Positions 1 to 8,542 of a DNA stretch of 57,636 nt are shown piece after piece. The notes under the pieces were generated by a model. That model saw nothing but the letters and a program-made list of their open reading frames with translations. It made no database searches and was not told the origin of the DNA. The DNA comes from Elusimicrobiota bacterium. Lineage in GTDB: Bacteria; Elusimicrobiota; Elusimicrobia; UBA1565; UBA9628. A program made the position numbers and the translations under genes. The stretch is taken from positions 207 to 57,842 of the forward strand of contig PLZD01000030.1 in assembly GCA_003151975.1 (NCBI GenBank), read 5' to 3'. Within the stretch, counting starts at the first letter, position 1; each line of letters begins with the position of its first letter.

Positions 1-995
<995 letters not shown>

Positions 996-1164
996 GACTG
1001 TCTCCTATTAACAGTGTGCGTCCCTAAATATGCGGATTGAGGCTCCGTCCATTTTACATTTTTTGAAAGGGCAAGGGGGATTTAGACCTTTACCGATAGT
1101 TTAACCTGCCGAAATAACTTTCCCTGCCCCCGGAGCTATGCTTTTAGGGCAGGATGGAGGCTGT
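996..1164. promoter_or_regulatory. Divergent intergenic region between clpC and a secreted-protein gene
   Basis: This is a 169-base AT-richer spacer between divergent genes. On the plus strand a TATGCT -10-like box lies at 1137-1142, about 22 bases before the ATG at 1165, which has its own GGAGG Shine-Dalgarno. On the minus strand a TAAAAT box near 1060 could serve clpC. I see no recognisable CIRCE or CtsR operator. The promoter calls are tentative. Confidence 0.35.
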
Positions 1165-1776
1165 ATGTCAAAGAAGCTCTGCCTGGTCTTGAGCGCCCTC
1201 TCCCTGATCCCCTCGCAAGTGTTCGGTTACGGCGGTTATTATGGAAACGGCAGCCGCGCGACCTCCTCCACGCGCTCGCGGTCCAGCCACAGCTCGATCT
1301 CGCAGGCAAGACCGCTTTCCGGCTCCCACGGCTCACGCGGCTTCTCGGGCGGCGGCGGCCGCGGCGGGGGCTTCAGCTCTTTTGGCTCGGCCAGCACTCC
1401 CCAAGCCACGGGCACGATCACGACGGCCGAAGGGGCGCTCGTGCGCAGCCCCGAGATGTTCACGCTCAAACAACCCAGCGGCCAGCCCCAGCAGTGGTTC
1501 TCGGGCACGCCGTTCTCGGGCATCGCCATGGAAGACAGCCACGCCCAGGCCTTGGGCGGCGCCGGCGTTTTCATGGGGAAGCCAGACCTGGCGCCGGGCG
1601 CCAATCCCAACCAGGGCCCGAGCAGCGCCGCAGGCTCCGGCGGGTACGGAACCTTCTTCTCGAACACGAGCGGCAGCGGCGCCAACACCGGCAATCAGAC
1701 CGCGAGCAACACGAACCTGGGCGTCAACGCGCAGAACACCGGCAATCAGAACGCTCCCAGCTTGTCGGGCAACTGA
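1165..1776 (+). CDS. Secreted Gly/Ser-rich, Asn-rich protein of unknown function
   Basis: A 203-residue protein with a clear Sec signal peptide (residues 1-21, cleavage near QVFG-YGG). ATG at 1165 is chosen because GGAGG sits just upstream; an in-frame start at 1138 lacks one. The mature part begins with Tyr/Gly and Ser/Arg-rich sequence, then a Gly-rich tract near residues 55-70. The last 40 residues are rich in Asn, Gly, Ser and Thr and contain two NTGNQ repeats. No enzyme motif is visible. The composition suggests an extracellular or surface structural protein. Function is unknown and I recognise no family. Confidence 0.75.
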   Translation: MSKKLCLVLSALSLIPSQVFGYGGYYGNGSRATSSTRSRSSHSSISQARPLSGSHGSRGFSGGGGRGGGFSSFGSASTPQATGTITTAEGALVRSPEMFTLKQPSGQPQQWFSGTPFSGIAMEDSHAQALGGAGVFMGKPDLAPGANPNQGPSSAAGSGGYGTFFSNTSGSGANTGNQTASNTNLGVNAQNTGNQNAPSLSGN

Positions 1777-1783
1777 GCGCCGA

Positions 1784-1810
1784 TTGATTTTGCAGCGGCG
1801 TTGGTATAAC
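1784..1810 (+). promoter_or_regulatory. Promoter for the double ATP-grasp gene
   Basis: TTGATT (1784-1789) and TATAAC (1805-1810) are separated by 15 bases. Transcription would start about 1817, almost on the GTG at 1819. No Shine-Dalgarno is present, so the message is probably leaderless. Confidence 0.5.
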
Positions 1811-1818
1811 ATATCTGG

Positions 1819-4269
1819 GTGAGCCACGCCGAGACGCACGCGCCCGCCGCCGCCGGGGCGCATGACCTGAAGGGAAAATCCCTCCTGCTGATCAGTTCGC
1901 CCGCGCCCGAGAAGCGCTTCATCTTCCAGCGCCTAAAATCCCTCGGGCCGCGGTTGACTTTACTTTCCTCCGAGAGCTCGTGGGCCGCGCGCTACGCCGA
2001 CGCTTTCCTTGAAGTCCCCACTTTCGACACCGCGGAAGCGCTCGCCAAGGTCGAGGAGTACGTCAAGGAAAACAAGATCGACGGCGCGCTGACTTTCTGG
2101 GAAAATGCGGTGCCGCTGTGCGCGACGCTTTGCGAGCGCTTCGGCTGGCCTGGCCACTCGGTGCAGTCGGCGCTCAACGCGCGCAACAAGATTTTGACGC
2201 GCAAGGTGCTCGAAGCCGCGCGTTTGTTCAAGTACTCTCCCGAGTGGGCGCAGCTGCGCTCGGTGCAGGATCTCGAGCGCGAAGCCAAGCGCATCGGATT
2301 TCCGCTGGTGCTCAAACCCGCCTGGGGCGTCAAGAGCCAGTTCGTCGTGCGGCTCGACAATCTCACCGAGGCCAAAAACGCTTTCGAGTACATCAAGGCC
2401 AACATGACCCCGTCGTTCGACTCGATCTACGCGTCGGGCACCGAAGTTCTGGCCGAAGGGTATCTTGACGGCGCCGAGATCGACGTCGACATGCTCGTGC
2501 AGAACGGAGACATCAAGTTTCACAGCTTTTGCGACAATTTCCCGACCAAAGAGCCGTTCTTCGTCGAGACCGGCGACGCGATGCCCTCGCGCCACGAGGA
2601 TTCGGACTTGGACGCCGTGTTCAAGATGTCCAAGGAAATCGTCAAGGCGCTGGGCCTTTCCAACGGCGCTTTGCATCTCGAGGCCAAGATCGGCGCCTCG
2701 GGCCCGAAGCTCGTCGAGCTCAACGCGCGCATGGGCGGCGACTACCTGCACGATTGGATCGAGACCGCCTGGGGCGTAGATTTTATCGCCGAGGCGGCAA
2801 AAATCGCCGCCGGCATTCCTTGCGAGCCGAAAAAACCCAAGGAAGCCAAGGTGCATCTCGTCAGCAAGTACCTCATCGCGCCCCACTCCGGCGTGATCGC
2901 GGGACTCTCGGTGCCCGCTAAGCTCGAAAAAGACAAGGTCCACGACATCACTTTACAGAAAGAGCCCGGCGACGCGGCGCTCGTTCCGCCCGAGGGTTTC
3001 GAGTCGATCGGCTGGGTCGTGGGCCAGGGCAACACTTACGCCGAGGCCGAAGAGAACCTCGACCAGGCGCTGACCGGCATCACGATGCAGATCGCGCGGT
3101 TTGATTCCACCTCTTCGGTCGGCAAAACGCGGCGCAAAAACAAGTTCGGCGCGGCTCAGGTCGCCCGACGGCGCATCATGCAGTCCGCCCGCATCGAGAA
3201 AGTCCGCGGCCTCGATCCCAAGGCGGCAAAAAGCCTGCACGTCGGCATCTTGTGCAATATTTTCAGCGACGCCGCCGGCGAAGAAACCGTCGTCCACGCC
3301 GACCTGACCTCGGTCGGCCTCAACATCCAGAAAGCCGTCGAGTCTAAGGGCCACCGCGTGACCTTCTTCGACATGAACGAAACGCCGCTTCCCTTTAATA
3401 AGATCGCCGAGAGCAATGTCGACGTCATTTTCAACGTCTGCGAGCGCATCAATAACTCGTCCTTGCTCGAGCCTCACGCCGCCGCCATACTCGACTGCCT
3501 CGGCACGCCTTACACGGGCAGTAATCCGCTGACGCTGGCGCTGTGCATCGACAAAGTCAAAGTGAAGAAGCTGCTCGAGCACGCGGGCCTGCCTACGCCG
3601 CGCTTCGACTACGTGTTCTCGAAAGACGAGCCGATCCGCGAGGACCTGCGCTACCCGCTGATGGTCAAGCTCGCCAACACCGACAACTCGATCGGCATCA
3701 GCAACGATTCGGTCGTCACTTCGCTCAAGCAGCTCAAAGACCAGGTCGCGATGCTTTTGGAAAAATATAACCGGCCGGTCTTGATCGAGGAATACATCGA
3801 GGGCGACGAGGTCGATGTCTCAATCATGGGCAACGAGGAACGCGTGAAGGTTTTGCCGCTCTCGCGCTCGGTCTTCGACGAGCTTCCCAAGGGAACCTGG
3901 GGCATCTATCCGTTCCAGGCAAAATGGGACAACAACTCGGTCTACGAGAAGATCCGCGTCGAGCGGCCGGCGAAGTACTCGCAGAAGTTAAGCGCGCTGA
4001 TCTCGGAGATTTGCCTGGACGCCTACAACATCCTCGACTGCCACGACTACGCGCGGGTTGAGGTGCGCGTCGACAAGCACGGCAATCCGTTCATTCTTGA
4101 AGTCAATCCGAACCCGTCCATCAACATGGGCGACTGCGTGCCCAACTGCGCGGAGATGACGGGCTTGAAGTACGAGGATTTCATCGAGGAGATCCTCCGG
4201 GAAGCCATTTCCCGTTACCGCGCGCGGCCGCCGTACTACCACCTGCAGAGCGCGCTGGCCGCCCTTTAG
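1819..4269 (+). CDS. Two-domain ATP-grasp ligase (peptide-ligase-like half fused to D-Ala-D-Ala-ligase-like half)
   Basis: An 816-residue fusion of two complete ATP-grasp ligases. Residues about 20-430 resemble the carboxylate-amine/peptide ligases (BacD or carnosine-synthase type): a pre-ATP-grasp Rossmann half, FPLVLKPAWG in the nucleotide-binding lobe, and the metal-binding KLVELNARMGGD. A basic linker of about 40 residues follows. Residues about 474-816 resemble Ddl: VDVIFNVCER, an IPYTGS-like loop (TPYTGSNPL), YPLMVKLAN, and the Mg-binding ILEVNPNPSIN. Family knowledge predicts acyl-phosphate formation and attack by an amine, so two amide bonds could be made by one protein. Substrates cannot be read from the sequence. 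GTG is taken as start because it lies directly behind a promoter; it has no Shine-Dalgarno. The flanking genes encode exported proteins. Confidence 0.85.
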   Translation: MSHAETHAPAAAGAHDLKGKSLLLISSPAPEKRFIFQRLKSLGPRLTLLSSESSWAARYADAFLEVPTFDTAEALAKVEEYVKENKIDGALTFWENAVPLCATLCERFGWPGHSVQSALNARNKILTRKVLEAARLFKYSPEWAQLRSVQDLEREAKRIGFPLVLKPAWGVKSQFVVRLDNLTEAKNAFEYIKANMTPSFDSIYASGTEVLAEGYLDGAEIDVDMLVQNGDIKFHSFCDNFPTKEPFFVETGDAMPSRHEDSDLDAVFKMSKEIVKALGLSNGALHLEAKIGASGPKLVELNARMGGDYLHDWIETAWGVDFIAEAAKIAAGIPCEPKKPKEAKVHLVSKYLIAPHSGVIAGLSVPAKLEKDKVHDITLQKEPGDAALVPPEGFESIGWVVGQGNTYAEAEENLDQALTGITMQIARFDSTSSVGKTRRKNKFGAAQVARRRIMQSARIEKVRGLDPKAAKSLHVGILCNIFSDAAGEETVVHADLTSVGLNIQKAVESKGHRVTFFDMNETPLPFNKIAESNVDVIFNVCERINNSSLLEPHAAAILDCLGTPYTGSNPLTLALCIDKVKVKKLLEHAGLPTPRFDYVFSKDEPIREDLRYPLMVKLANTDNSIGISNDSVVTSLKQLKDQVAMLLEKYNRPVLIEEYIEGDEVDVSIMGNEERVKVLPLSRSVFDELPKGTWGIYPFQAKWDNNSVYEKIRVERPAKYSQKLSALISEICLDAYNILDCHDYARVEVRVDKHGNPFILEVNPNPSINMGDCVPNCAEMTGLKYEDFIEEILREAISRYRARPPYYHLQSALAAL

Positions 4270-4342
4270 TCCCACGCGGCGCTGGGCCGATTGCTCGTCA
4301 GAAATGTCCTCTTAGTCCCACGCCCATTTTCGTCGAGAGCGG

Positions 4343-4348
4343 TAGAAT
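4343..4348 (+). promoter_or_regulatory. -10 box for the secreted protein at 4355
   Basis: TAGAAT lies six bases before the GTG start at 4355, placing the predicted transcript start on the start codon. No convincing -35 box or Shine-Dalgarno is visible. Upstream, TTAGTCCCACGC occurs twice (4266-4277 and 4312-4323). Confidence 0.4.
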
Positions 4349-4354
4349 GGAATC

Positions 4355-5185
4355 GTGAAGATTGTCTTCGCGCTTCTTCTTTGCGCCTCGGCGCACGCCG
4401 CCAGCATTCCCGATTTGGAGCTGCTGCGCGGCATCGCGGCCGACCAGGGCGTCGTGCTCGCCGATATTCCAGCGGCCCCCAAAGTGAAAGCCGTCCCCGT
4501 CGAAAAAACTTTCGAGGGCATCATCTCCGTCGTCAAGAAATCCCCCGCGTGGCGCCGCCCGCATGAAGCTCTCAAAGACCGCGCCGTCGTCCCCGATGGC
4601 GAGAAGAAAACCGCCTGGATCAAGGCCACCTCTCTCGGCCGCTCGCTGACCGTCGGCTCTCAAGCCTGGATCAAAGGCAACTTCTCCGATCCCGCGCAAG
4701 ACAAATTCCAACTCAACAGCCGCATGCTCGACGTCATCGACGCGACCGTCTTCCCGAAAAATCTGGGCGTAAAATCAGACAGCAACGATCTCTCGGCCGA
4801 AATGGCGACGGTCTCGCCCTGGTGCGACCACATGCCGATGATCGGATCCAACGAGCGCCGCCAATACCTCGTCATCGAAACCAAGCTCACCAACAAATCC
4901 GACAAGCCCCTCATCATCACGCTCAAGAAAACCTTCTTGTCCTTCGATCCGAAATCCCCGGGCGCTCCCGTCGAAGGACTCACGCTACGCGCGGCCAACG
5001 GTCGTCCCAGCGGCCTGGCCGCGCAGACTTTAGACGCAGGTTCTACCATCAAGCTCCAGTTCCGCGGCGACGGCCTCTACCCCGAAGGCCGCCACGGCCA
5101 GAAGCTCTACGCCACGCTCGAGCTCGAAGCCGGCGGGCAAACTCTTTTCATCCGCGGCTCGGGCGAAGTCCTCGCCACGCAATAA
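4355..5185 (+). CDS. Secreted protein of unknown function
   Basis: A 276-residue protein with a short Sec signal peptide (residues 1-15, ending ASAHA-A). The GTG start is supported by the signal peptide beginning there and by the -10 box six bases upstream. The mature protein is soluble-looking, with mixed beta-prone segments in the C-terminal half such as RQYLVIETKLTNKSDKP, which resembles an extracellular beta-sandwich strand pattern. No catalytic motif or family is recognised. It precedes a second small exported protein by 39 bases and may be co-expressed with it. It is probably periplasmic. Confidence 0.75.
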   Translation: MKIVFALLLCASAHAASIPDLELLRGIAADQGVVLADIPAAPKVKAVPVEKTFEGIISVVKKSPAWRRPHEALKDRAVVPDGEKKTAWIKATSLGRSLTVGSQAWIKGNFSDPAQDKFQLNSRMLDVIDATVFPKNLGVKSDSNDLSAEMATVSPWCDHMPMIGSNERRQYLVIETKLTNKSDKPLIITLKKTFLSFDPKSPGAPVEGLTLRAANGRPSGLAAQTLDAGSTIKLQFRGDGLYPEGRHGQKLYATLELEAGGQTLFIRGSGEVLATQ

Positions 5186-5206
5186 TCCCCACAAATGTGC
5201 TAGTTT

Positions 5207-5224
5207 AGGGCCATTGGAGGCCCT
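5207..5224 (+). promoter_or_regulatory. Inverted repeat around the ribosome-binding site of the PepSY-like gene
   Basis: AGGGCC (5207-5212) and GGCCCT (5219-5224) are perfect complements around the loop ATTGGA and abut the ATG at 5225. The Shine-Dalgarno GGAGG (5216-5220) falls in the loop and 3' arm, so the hairpin could mask it. A TG-C-TAGTTT extended -10 at 5198-5206 would start RNA near 5213, in which case the full hairpin would not be in that transcript. Confidence 0.35.
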
Positions 5225-5662
5225 ATGAAAATTTTGATGCTGTTGTTGTGCGCGTCACTGGCGCACTCCGCCGAAACGAAGGTCAAGCTCGCCGATCTGC
5301 CGCCCGCGGTCCAGAAAACGATCAAGGAAAAAACCCAAGGCGCCAAGCTCAAGCACATCGTCAAGGACACCTCCAAGGACGCCCCGACTTACGAGGCCGA
5401 GATGTTCGTCGCCGGCAAAGAAAAGACCGTGACCGTCGACGCGACCGGCGGCGTCGTCGAGATCGAGGAGACCGTGGCGCTCGCGTCTCTGCCTGCGCGC
5501 GCGCAGGGCGCCATCATGAAGGCCGCCGAGGGCGGCAAGGTGCTTAAAGTCGAGTCGGTCAGCCACGGCGGCGCCGTGGAGATTTACGAGGCGCTCATCA
5601 AAAAGGCCGGCAAGAAGAAAGAATTCGCCGTCGATCCCGACGGCAAGCCCGTCGCCGACTAA
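5225..5662 (+). CDS. Secreted PepSY-like domain protein
   Basis: A 145-residue protein with a signal peptide (residues 1-16, ending LAHSA-E). The mature part is two copies of a PepSY-like fold: residues about 21-80 (LADLPPAVQKTIKE, then a beta strand containing TYEAEMFVAGKEKTV and the turn DATGGVVEIEE) and about 84-145 (LASLPARAQGAIMK, then VEIYEALIKKAGKKKEF and DPDGKPV). Proteins of this type are small periplasmic modules thought to bind peptides or inhibit proteases. ATG has GGAGG four bases upstream. It is followed six bases later by a tiny membrane-protein gene. Confidence 0.8.
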   Translation: MKILMLLLCASLAHSAETKVKLADLPPAVQKTIKEKTQGAKLKHIVKDTSKDAPTYEAEMFVAGKEKTVTVDATGGVVEIEETVALASLPARAQGAIMKAAEGGKVLKVESVSHGGAVEIYEALIKKAGKKKEFAVDPDGKPVAD

Positions 5663-5668
5663 ACCCTG

Positions 5669-5848
5669 ATGGAAACTTCTCTGGCCGAGTTCGTCCTGCT
5701 CGGCGCGGCCGTTGCCCTCATCTATTTTCTGCTGCGGCCCGTGCAGGCCTGGATCGAGTCGCTCCTACTCAAGTTTCTCAATCCAAAAGAGCGCGGCATC
5801 ACCGACGCCGAGATCGTTCCCGATCAGAAGAAAAAACGCAAGGAGTGA
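5669..5848 (+). CDS. Small single-pass membrane protein (59 aa)
   Basis: A 59-residue reading frame running from ATG 5669 to TGA 5848. Residues about 6-23 form a hydrophobic membrane helix (FVLLGAAVALIYFLLRP). A short amphipathic segment follows, with a charged tail ending KKKRKE. The gene sits between the PepSY-like gene and the SPFH gene with six- and two-base spacings, and the SPFH Shine-Dalgarno lies in its last codons. That arrangement argues for a real, translationally coupled gene. It may be a partner of the SPFH protein, but no family is recognised. Confidence 0.6.
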   Translation: METSLAEFVLLGAAVALIYFLLRPVQAWIESLLLKFLNPKERGITDAEIVPDQKKKRKE

Positions 5849-5850
5849 AC

Positions 5851-6762
5851 ATGGTCAACCTACCCGAAGATTTCGGCGCCTCCAAGGGCCTCGCCTGGCT
5901 CGGCAGCCGCATCGCAACACTTGCCATCGCGATACTCGCCCTGACGGCCGTCCTGAGCTCCTACACGATCGTGGCTCCCGGCTACACCGGCGTCGTCTTC
6001 AACATCGCCACCGGCACGCTGCGCACGGTCGGCCAGGGCCTGGTCGTGCGCATACCTTGGATCACGCGCGTGCAAAGCTATCCGACCGCGCTGCGCACCT
6101 ACACCATGGTCCAGCGCATCGGCGAAGGCTCCTCCCAATCCGACGACTCCATCGACCTGCCGACCATGGAAGGTCAGCACATCCGCCAGGACATCTCGGT
6201 GACCTACAACACCTCCCAAGACAAGGCCGACAAAGTCTTCGCCTCATTCCGCGGCGCGGACGTCTCTGAGATCGAGGAGACCTTCATCCGCCGCACGATC
6301 ATCACCGTCGCGCAGAACATGGCCGGCCAGATGTCGCTCTCCGAGATCATCTCGACGCGGCGCTCCGAGCTGCAGGAGTCCATCACCAAGGAGCTCATCG
6401 TCGAGCTCAACAAGATGGGCTTCAACCTCGACAAGGTCAATCTCGGCGCAAGCCACCTCCCTCCGGCCATCGAGGCCCAGATGCAGCAGAAAATGGCGGC
6501 CCAGCAGATGGCGCTCCAAGCCGAGTACGAGCTGCAAAAGCAGACGACCTTGGCGAAGGCGGCTGTCGCGCAAGCCCAGGGCGAGGCCCAGTCCACTCTG
6601 GTCAAGGCCGAGGCGCAAGCCAAGGCCAACCACTTGCTCGAGGTGTCGATCACCCCGACCTTGGTCCAGTACAAGTCGGTCGAGAAGTGGAACGGCGTTC
6701 TGCCCGAGGTCACGGGCGGCAACACGCCGTTCATCGACTTGCGCAAGAGCGGAAAAGAATAG
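5851..6762 (+). CDS. SPFH/Band 7 domain membrane protein (prohibitin/HflC-like)
   Basis: A 303-residue protein with one N-terminal membrane helix (residues about 22-45). A Band 7 domain follows (VAPGYTGVVFN, then LRTVGQGLVVRIPW and the strand pattern typical of prohibitins). The C-terminal half is a coiled coil rich in Ala, Gln, Lys and Glu (residues about 205-265), as in SPFH oligomers. Such proteins form membrane rings that scaffold proteases or organise microdomains. ATG 5851 is chosen over GTG 5845 because AGGAG lies five bases before it. No NfeD gene adjoins it; the nfeD homologue is at 12085-13410. Confidence 0.9.
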   Translation: MVNLPEDFGASKGLAWLGSRIATLAIAILALTAVLSSYTIVAPGYTGVVFNIATGTLRTVGQGLVVRIPWITRVQSYPTALRTYTMVQRIGEGSSQSDDSIDLPTMEGQHIRQDISVTYNTSQDKADKVFASFRGADVSEIEETFIRRTIITVAQNMAGQMSLSEIISTRRSELQESITKELIVELNKMGFNLDKVNLGASHLPPAIEAQMQQKMAAQQMALQAEYELQKQTTLAKAAVAQAQGEAQSTLVKAEAQAKANHLLEVSITPTLVQYKSVEKWNGVLPEVTGGNTPFIDLRKSGKE

Positions 6763-6772
6763 GGCGCGGCGT

Positions 6773-7171
6773 TTAGCGCTCGACGCGGAAATCCAACCCG
6801 CGGCTTTGGGCCGCGTCAGAGATCTGCGCGATCACATCTTCCTCGGGCCACGAGTAGCCTTGCCCCGCGGGGCAAGTCCACACGACGGATTCCCCCTTTG
6901 GGAGGCGCGCCATGACTTGAGCCGTCTTCTGAACGCCGCGCAGGGTGATCTTGGTCCAGCCGTGGTCGTCGACGACGCCGGTCGCGGCGGAGACTTCTTC
7001 AAAGGTCTTGGGCCGGTTGGTGCCGGTGATCAAGGTATAGTTCCAGTCCGTGCCGACCTTCCAGCTGTAGAGCTCGTAGCCCTTCATGGAATGCGGAAAA
7101 TCCTCGCGCGAGCCAGAGCAGGCGGTGCACAAAACCAAGAAAAGGCACGCCACAACCCGCCAAGCGTTCAT
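6773..7171 (-). CDS. Small predicted lipoprotein
   Basis: A 132-residue protein with a lipoprotein signal: an n-region, the hydrophobic core VVACLFLVL, then the lipobox LCTAC with the modifiable cysteine at residue 18. The mature part is about 115 residues, likely beta-rich, with no recognised family. It is convergent with the SPFH gene, with a ten-base gap. The ATG lies six bases after an extended -10 box (TGCTAATAT on the minus strand), so the message is predicted leaderless. It probably sits in the inner or outer membrane facing the periplasm. Confidence 0.75.
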   Translation of the reverse strand: MNAWRVVACLFLVLCTACSGSREDFPHSMKGYELYSWKVGTDWNYTLITGTNRPKTFEEVSAATGVVDDHGWTKITLRGVQKTAQVMARLPKGESVVWTCPAGQGYSWPEEDVIAQISDAAQSRGLDFRVER

Positions 7172-7177
7172 GCGCCC

Positions 7178-7186
7178 ATATTAGCA
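7178..7186 (-). promoter_or_regulatory. Extended -10 promoter of the lipoprotein gene
   Basis: On the minus strand this reads TG-C-TAATAT, a TGnTAnnnT extended -10. The ATG at 7171 is six bases downstream, at the expected transcript start. No -35 box is obvious, which is tolerated for extended -10 promoters. Confidence 0.55.
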
Positions 7187-7206
7187 AACGCCGCAATGCG
7201 CGGGTA

Positions 7207-7235
7207 TTGACAATCCGCGGGCCCGGGTCTACACT
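7207..7235 (+). promoter_or_regulatory. Sigma-70-type promoter
   Basis: A perfect TTGACA (7207-7212), a 17-base spacer and TACACT (7230-7235). It drives the small membrane protein at 7259, leaving a leader of about 17 bases that contains the GGAGG Shine-Dalgarno. It lies back to back with the lipoprotein promoter. Confidence 0.75.
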
Positions 7236-7258
7236 CCCGATTGGATTACGGAGGCCTT

Positions 7259-7576
7259 ATGAACAACCGCCTTTTCGCGCGCGTCCTGCCCGCCTTTTAC
7301 GTCGGCTTTCTCTTTTGGTCCTGGGGCGGCGCCGCCGGCTGGCGCACTTTGCAGATGCAGGGCATGGCGCCCTACTCGCGCGTGATCACAAAACCCGACG
7401 CGGCAAAGCAAAAGGCCGCTCCGACTCAGCGCGAGAAGCTCGCCTTGACCCGGCGCGTGGCCGATGCCATCAAGGACCCGTCCAGGCTCACCAACGCCGA
7501 CATCGCGGCGGCCAAGACGACCTGGGGCTCGGATTCCGCCAAGATGCTCCAAATTCTCAAGGACTCCTCCCAGTAG
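7259..7576 (+). CDS. Small N-terminally anchored protein of unknown function
   Basis: A 105-residue protein. ATG 7259 is preceded by GGAGG at five bases; an in-frame TTG at 7241 is disfavoured. Residues about 8-27 are a hydrophobic anchor or signal (VLPAFYVGFLFWSWGGAAG). The rest is a charged, Lys/Ala-rich helical domain. No motif is recognised. It lies 33 bases before the GT2 gene, which however has its own predicted promoter overlapping this stop codon. Confidence 0.65.
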   Translation: MNNRLFARVLPAFYVGFLFWSWGGAAGWRTLQMQGMAPYSRVITKPDAAKQKAAPTQREKLALTRRVADAIKDPSRLTNADIAAAKTTWGSDSAKMLQILKDSSQ

Positions 7577-7602
7577 ACGCATGCTGGCCCCTTTGATATC
7601 AT
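7574..7602 (+). promoter_or_regulatory. Promoter of the GT2 gene
   Basis: TAGACG (7574-7579), a 17-base spacer and an extended -10 TG-A-TATCAT (-10 hexamer 7597-7602). The ATG at 7610 follows after seven bases, so the transcript should begin at or next to the start codon. Confidence 0.5.
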
Positions 7603-7609
7603 CCCACAA

Positions 7610-8542
7610 ATGACCAAGGGGCAAAAGATCGGCGTCATCGTGCCGATCTACAACGAAGAAGAAAATCTTCCCGAGCTCAAGCGCCGCCTGTCTTTGGTGC
7701 TGGATTCCACCGGCCTCGACTACGAAGTCATCCTCGTCGACGACGGCTCCAAGGACGGCTCGCTCAATCTTATGCGCGAGTACAACGCCAAGGACCCGCG
7801 TTGGAAAGCGTTGTCGCTCTCGCGTAATTTCAGCCATGGCTCCGCCTGCACGGCGGGGCTGGACTACATCGACGCCGACGCCGTCGTGTTCGTCGACGCG
7901 GACCTGCAGGACCCGCCCGAGCTGATCCCGGAATTCATCAAAAAATGGCGCGAGGGCTACGAGGTCGTCTTCGGCGCTCGCACCGGACGGCCCGAGTCGT
8001 TTCTGCGCCAGGCAGTCACCGGAGTTTTTTACCGCCTGCTCAACTCGATGAGCGCGACACCCTTGCCGCTGGACGCCGGCATTTTTTCTCTTTTAGACAG
8101 ATCGGCGGCCGACAGCCTCAAGAAATTGCCCGAGCGGCACCGCTACCTCACGGGCCTGCGCGCCTGGGTCGGTTATAAACAGATCAGCGTTCCGTACGAG
8201 CGCCAGTCGCGCCATGCCTCCGAACCAAAGCAAAGCGTCGCCAAGCTCGTTTCGCTCGCCTTTGACGCGATCTTCGGCTTCTCGAGCACGCCGCTGCGCG
8301 CGGCGACCTTGCTCGGCCTTGTGATGGCCGCGGGCTCGTTCTTGTTCTCGCTGGATGTCTTCTACGACAAGTTCTTCACGGACAAGCCGATCATCGGCTG
8401 GAGCTCGACGATGGTGCTGATCTCGTGGACGGGCGGCATGATCCTGTTCACGCTTGGAATCATCGGGGAATACATAGGCCGCATCTACGACGAGATCAAG
8501 CAGCGTCCGATCTACCTGATCAAAGAAAGAATAGGAATCTAA
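7610..8542 (+). CDS. GT2 family glycosyltransferase with C-terminal membrane anchor (GtrB/DPM-like)
   Basis: A 310-residue protein. The N-terminal GT-A domain shows VIVPIYNEEENLPEL, the nucleotide-binding VDDGSKDGS and the metal-binding FVDADLQDPPELI, followed by the acceptor-region LPLDAGIFSLLDR. Two membrane helices at residues about 228-250 and 263-290 and the GEYIGRIYDEIK tail are typical of polyprenyl-phosphate glycosyltransferases. The expected reaction is transfer of a sugar from a nucleotide donor to undecaprenyl phosphate on the cytoplasmic face of the inner membrane. The stop overlaps the stop of the convergent membrane gene by four bases, and that gene is a plausible user of lipid-linked sugars. 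Confidence 0.9.
   Translation: MTKGQKIGVIVPIYNEEENLPELKRRLSLVLDSTGLDYEVILVDDGSKDGSLNLMREYNAKDPRWKALSLSRNFSHGSACTAGLDYIDADAVVFVDADLQDPPELIPEFIKKWREGYEVVFGARTGRPESFLRQAVTGVFYRLLNSMSATPLPLDAGIFSLLDRSAADSLKKLPERHRYLTGLRAWVGYKQISVPYERQSRHASEPKQSVAKLVSLAFDAIFGFSSTPLRAATLLGLVMAAGSFLFSLDVFYDKFFTDKPIIGWSSTMVLISWTGGMILFTLGIIGEYIGRIYDEIKQRPIYLIKERIGI

Noticed and set aside
4266-4323. Direct repeat TTAGTCCCACGC, two copies 46 bases apart
   Set aside because: It could be an operator or a remnant, but two copies with no third occurrence and no mobile-element gene are too little to call an element.
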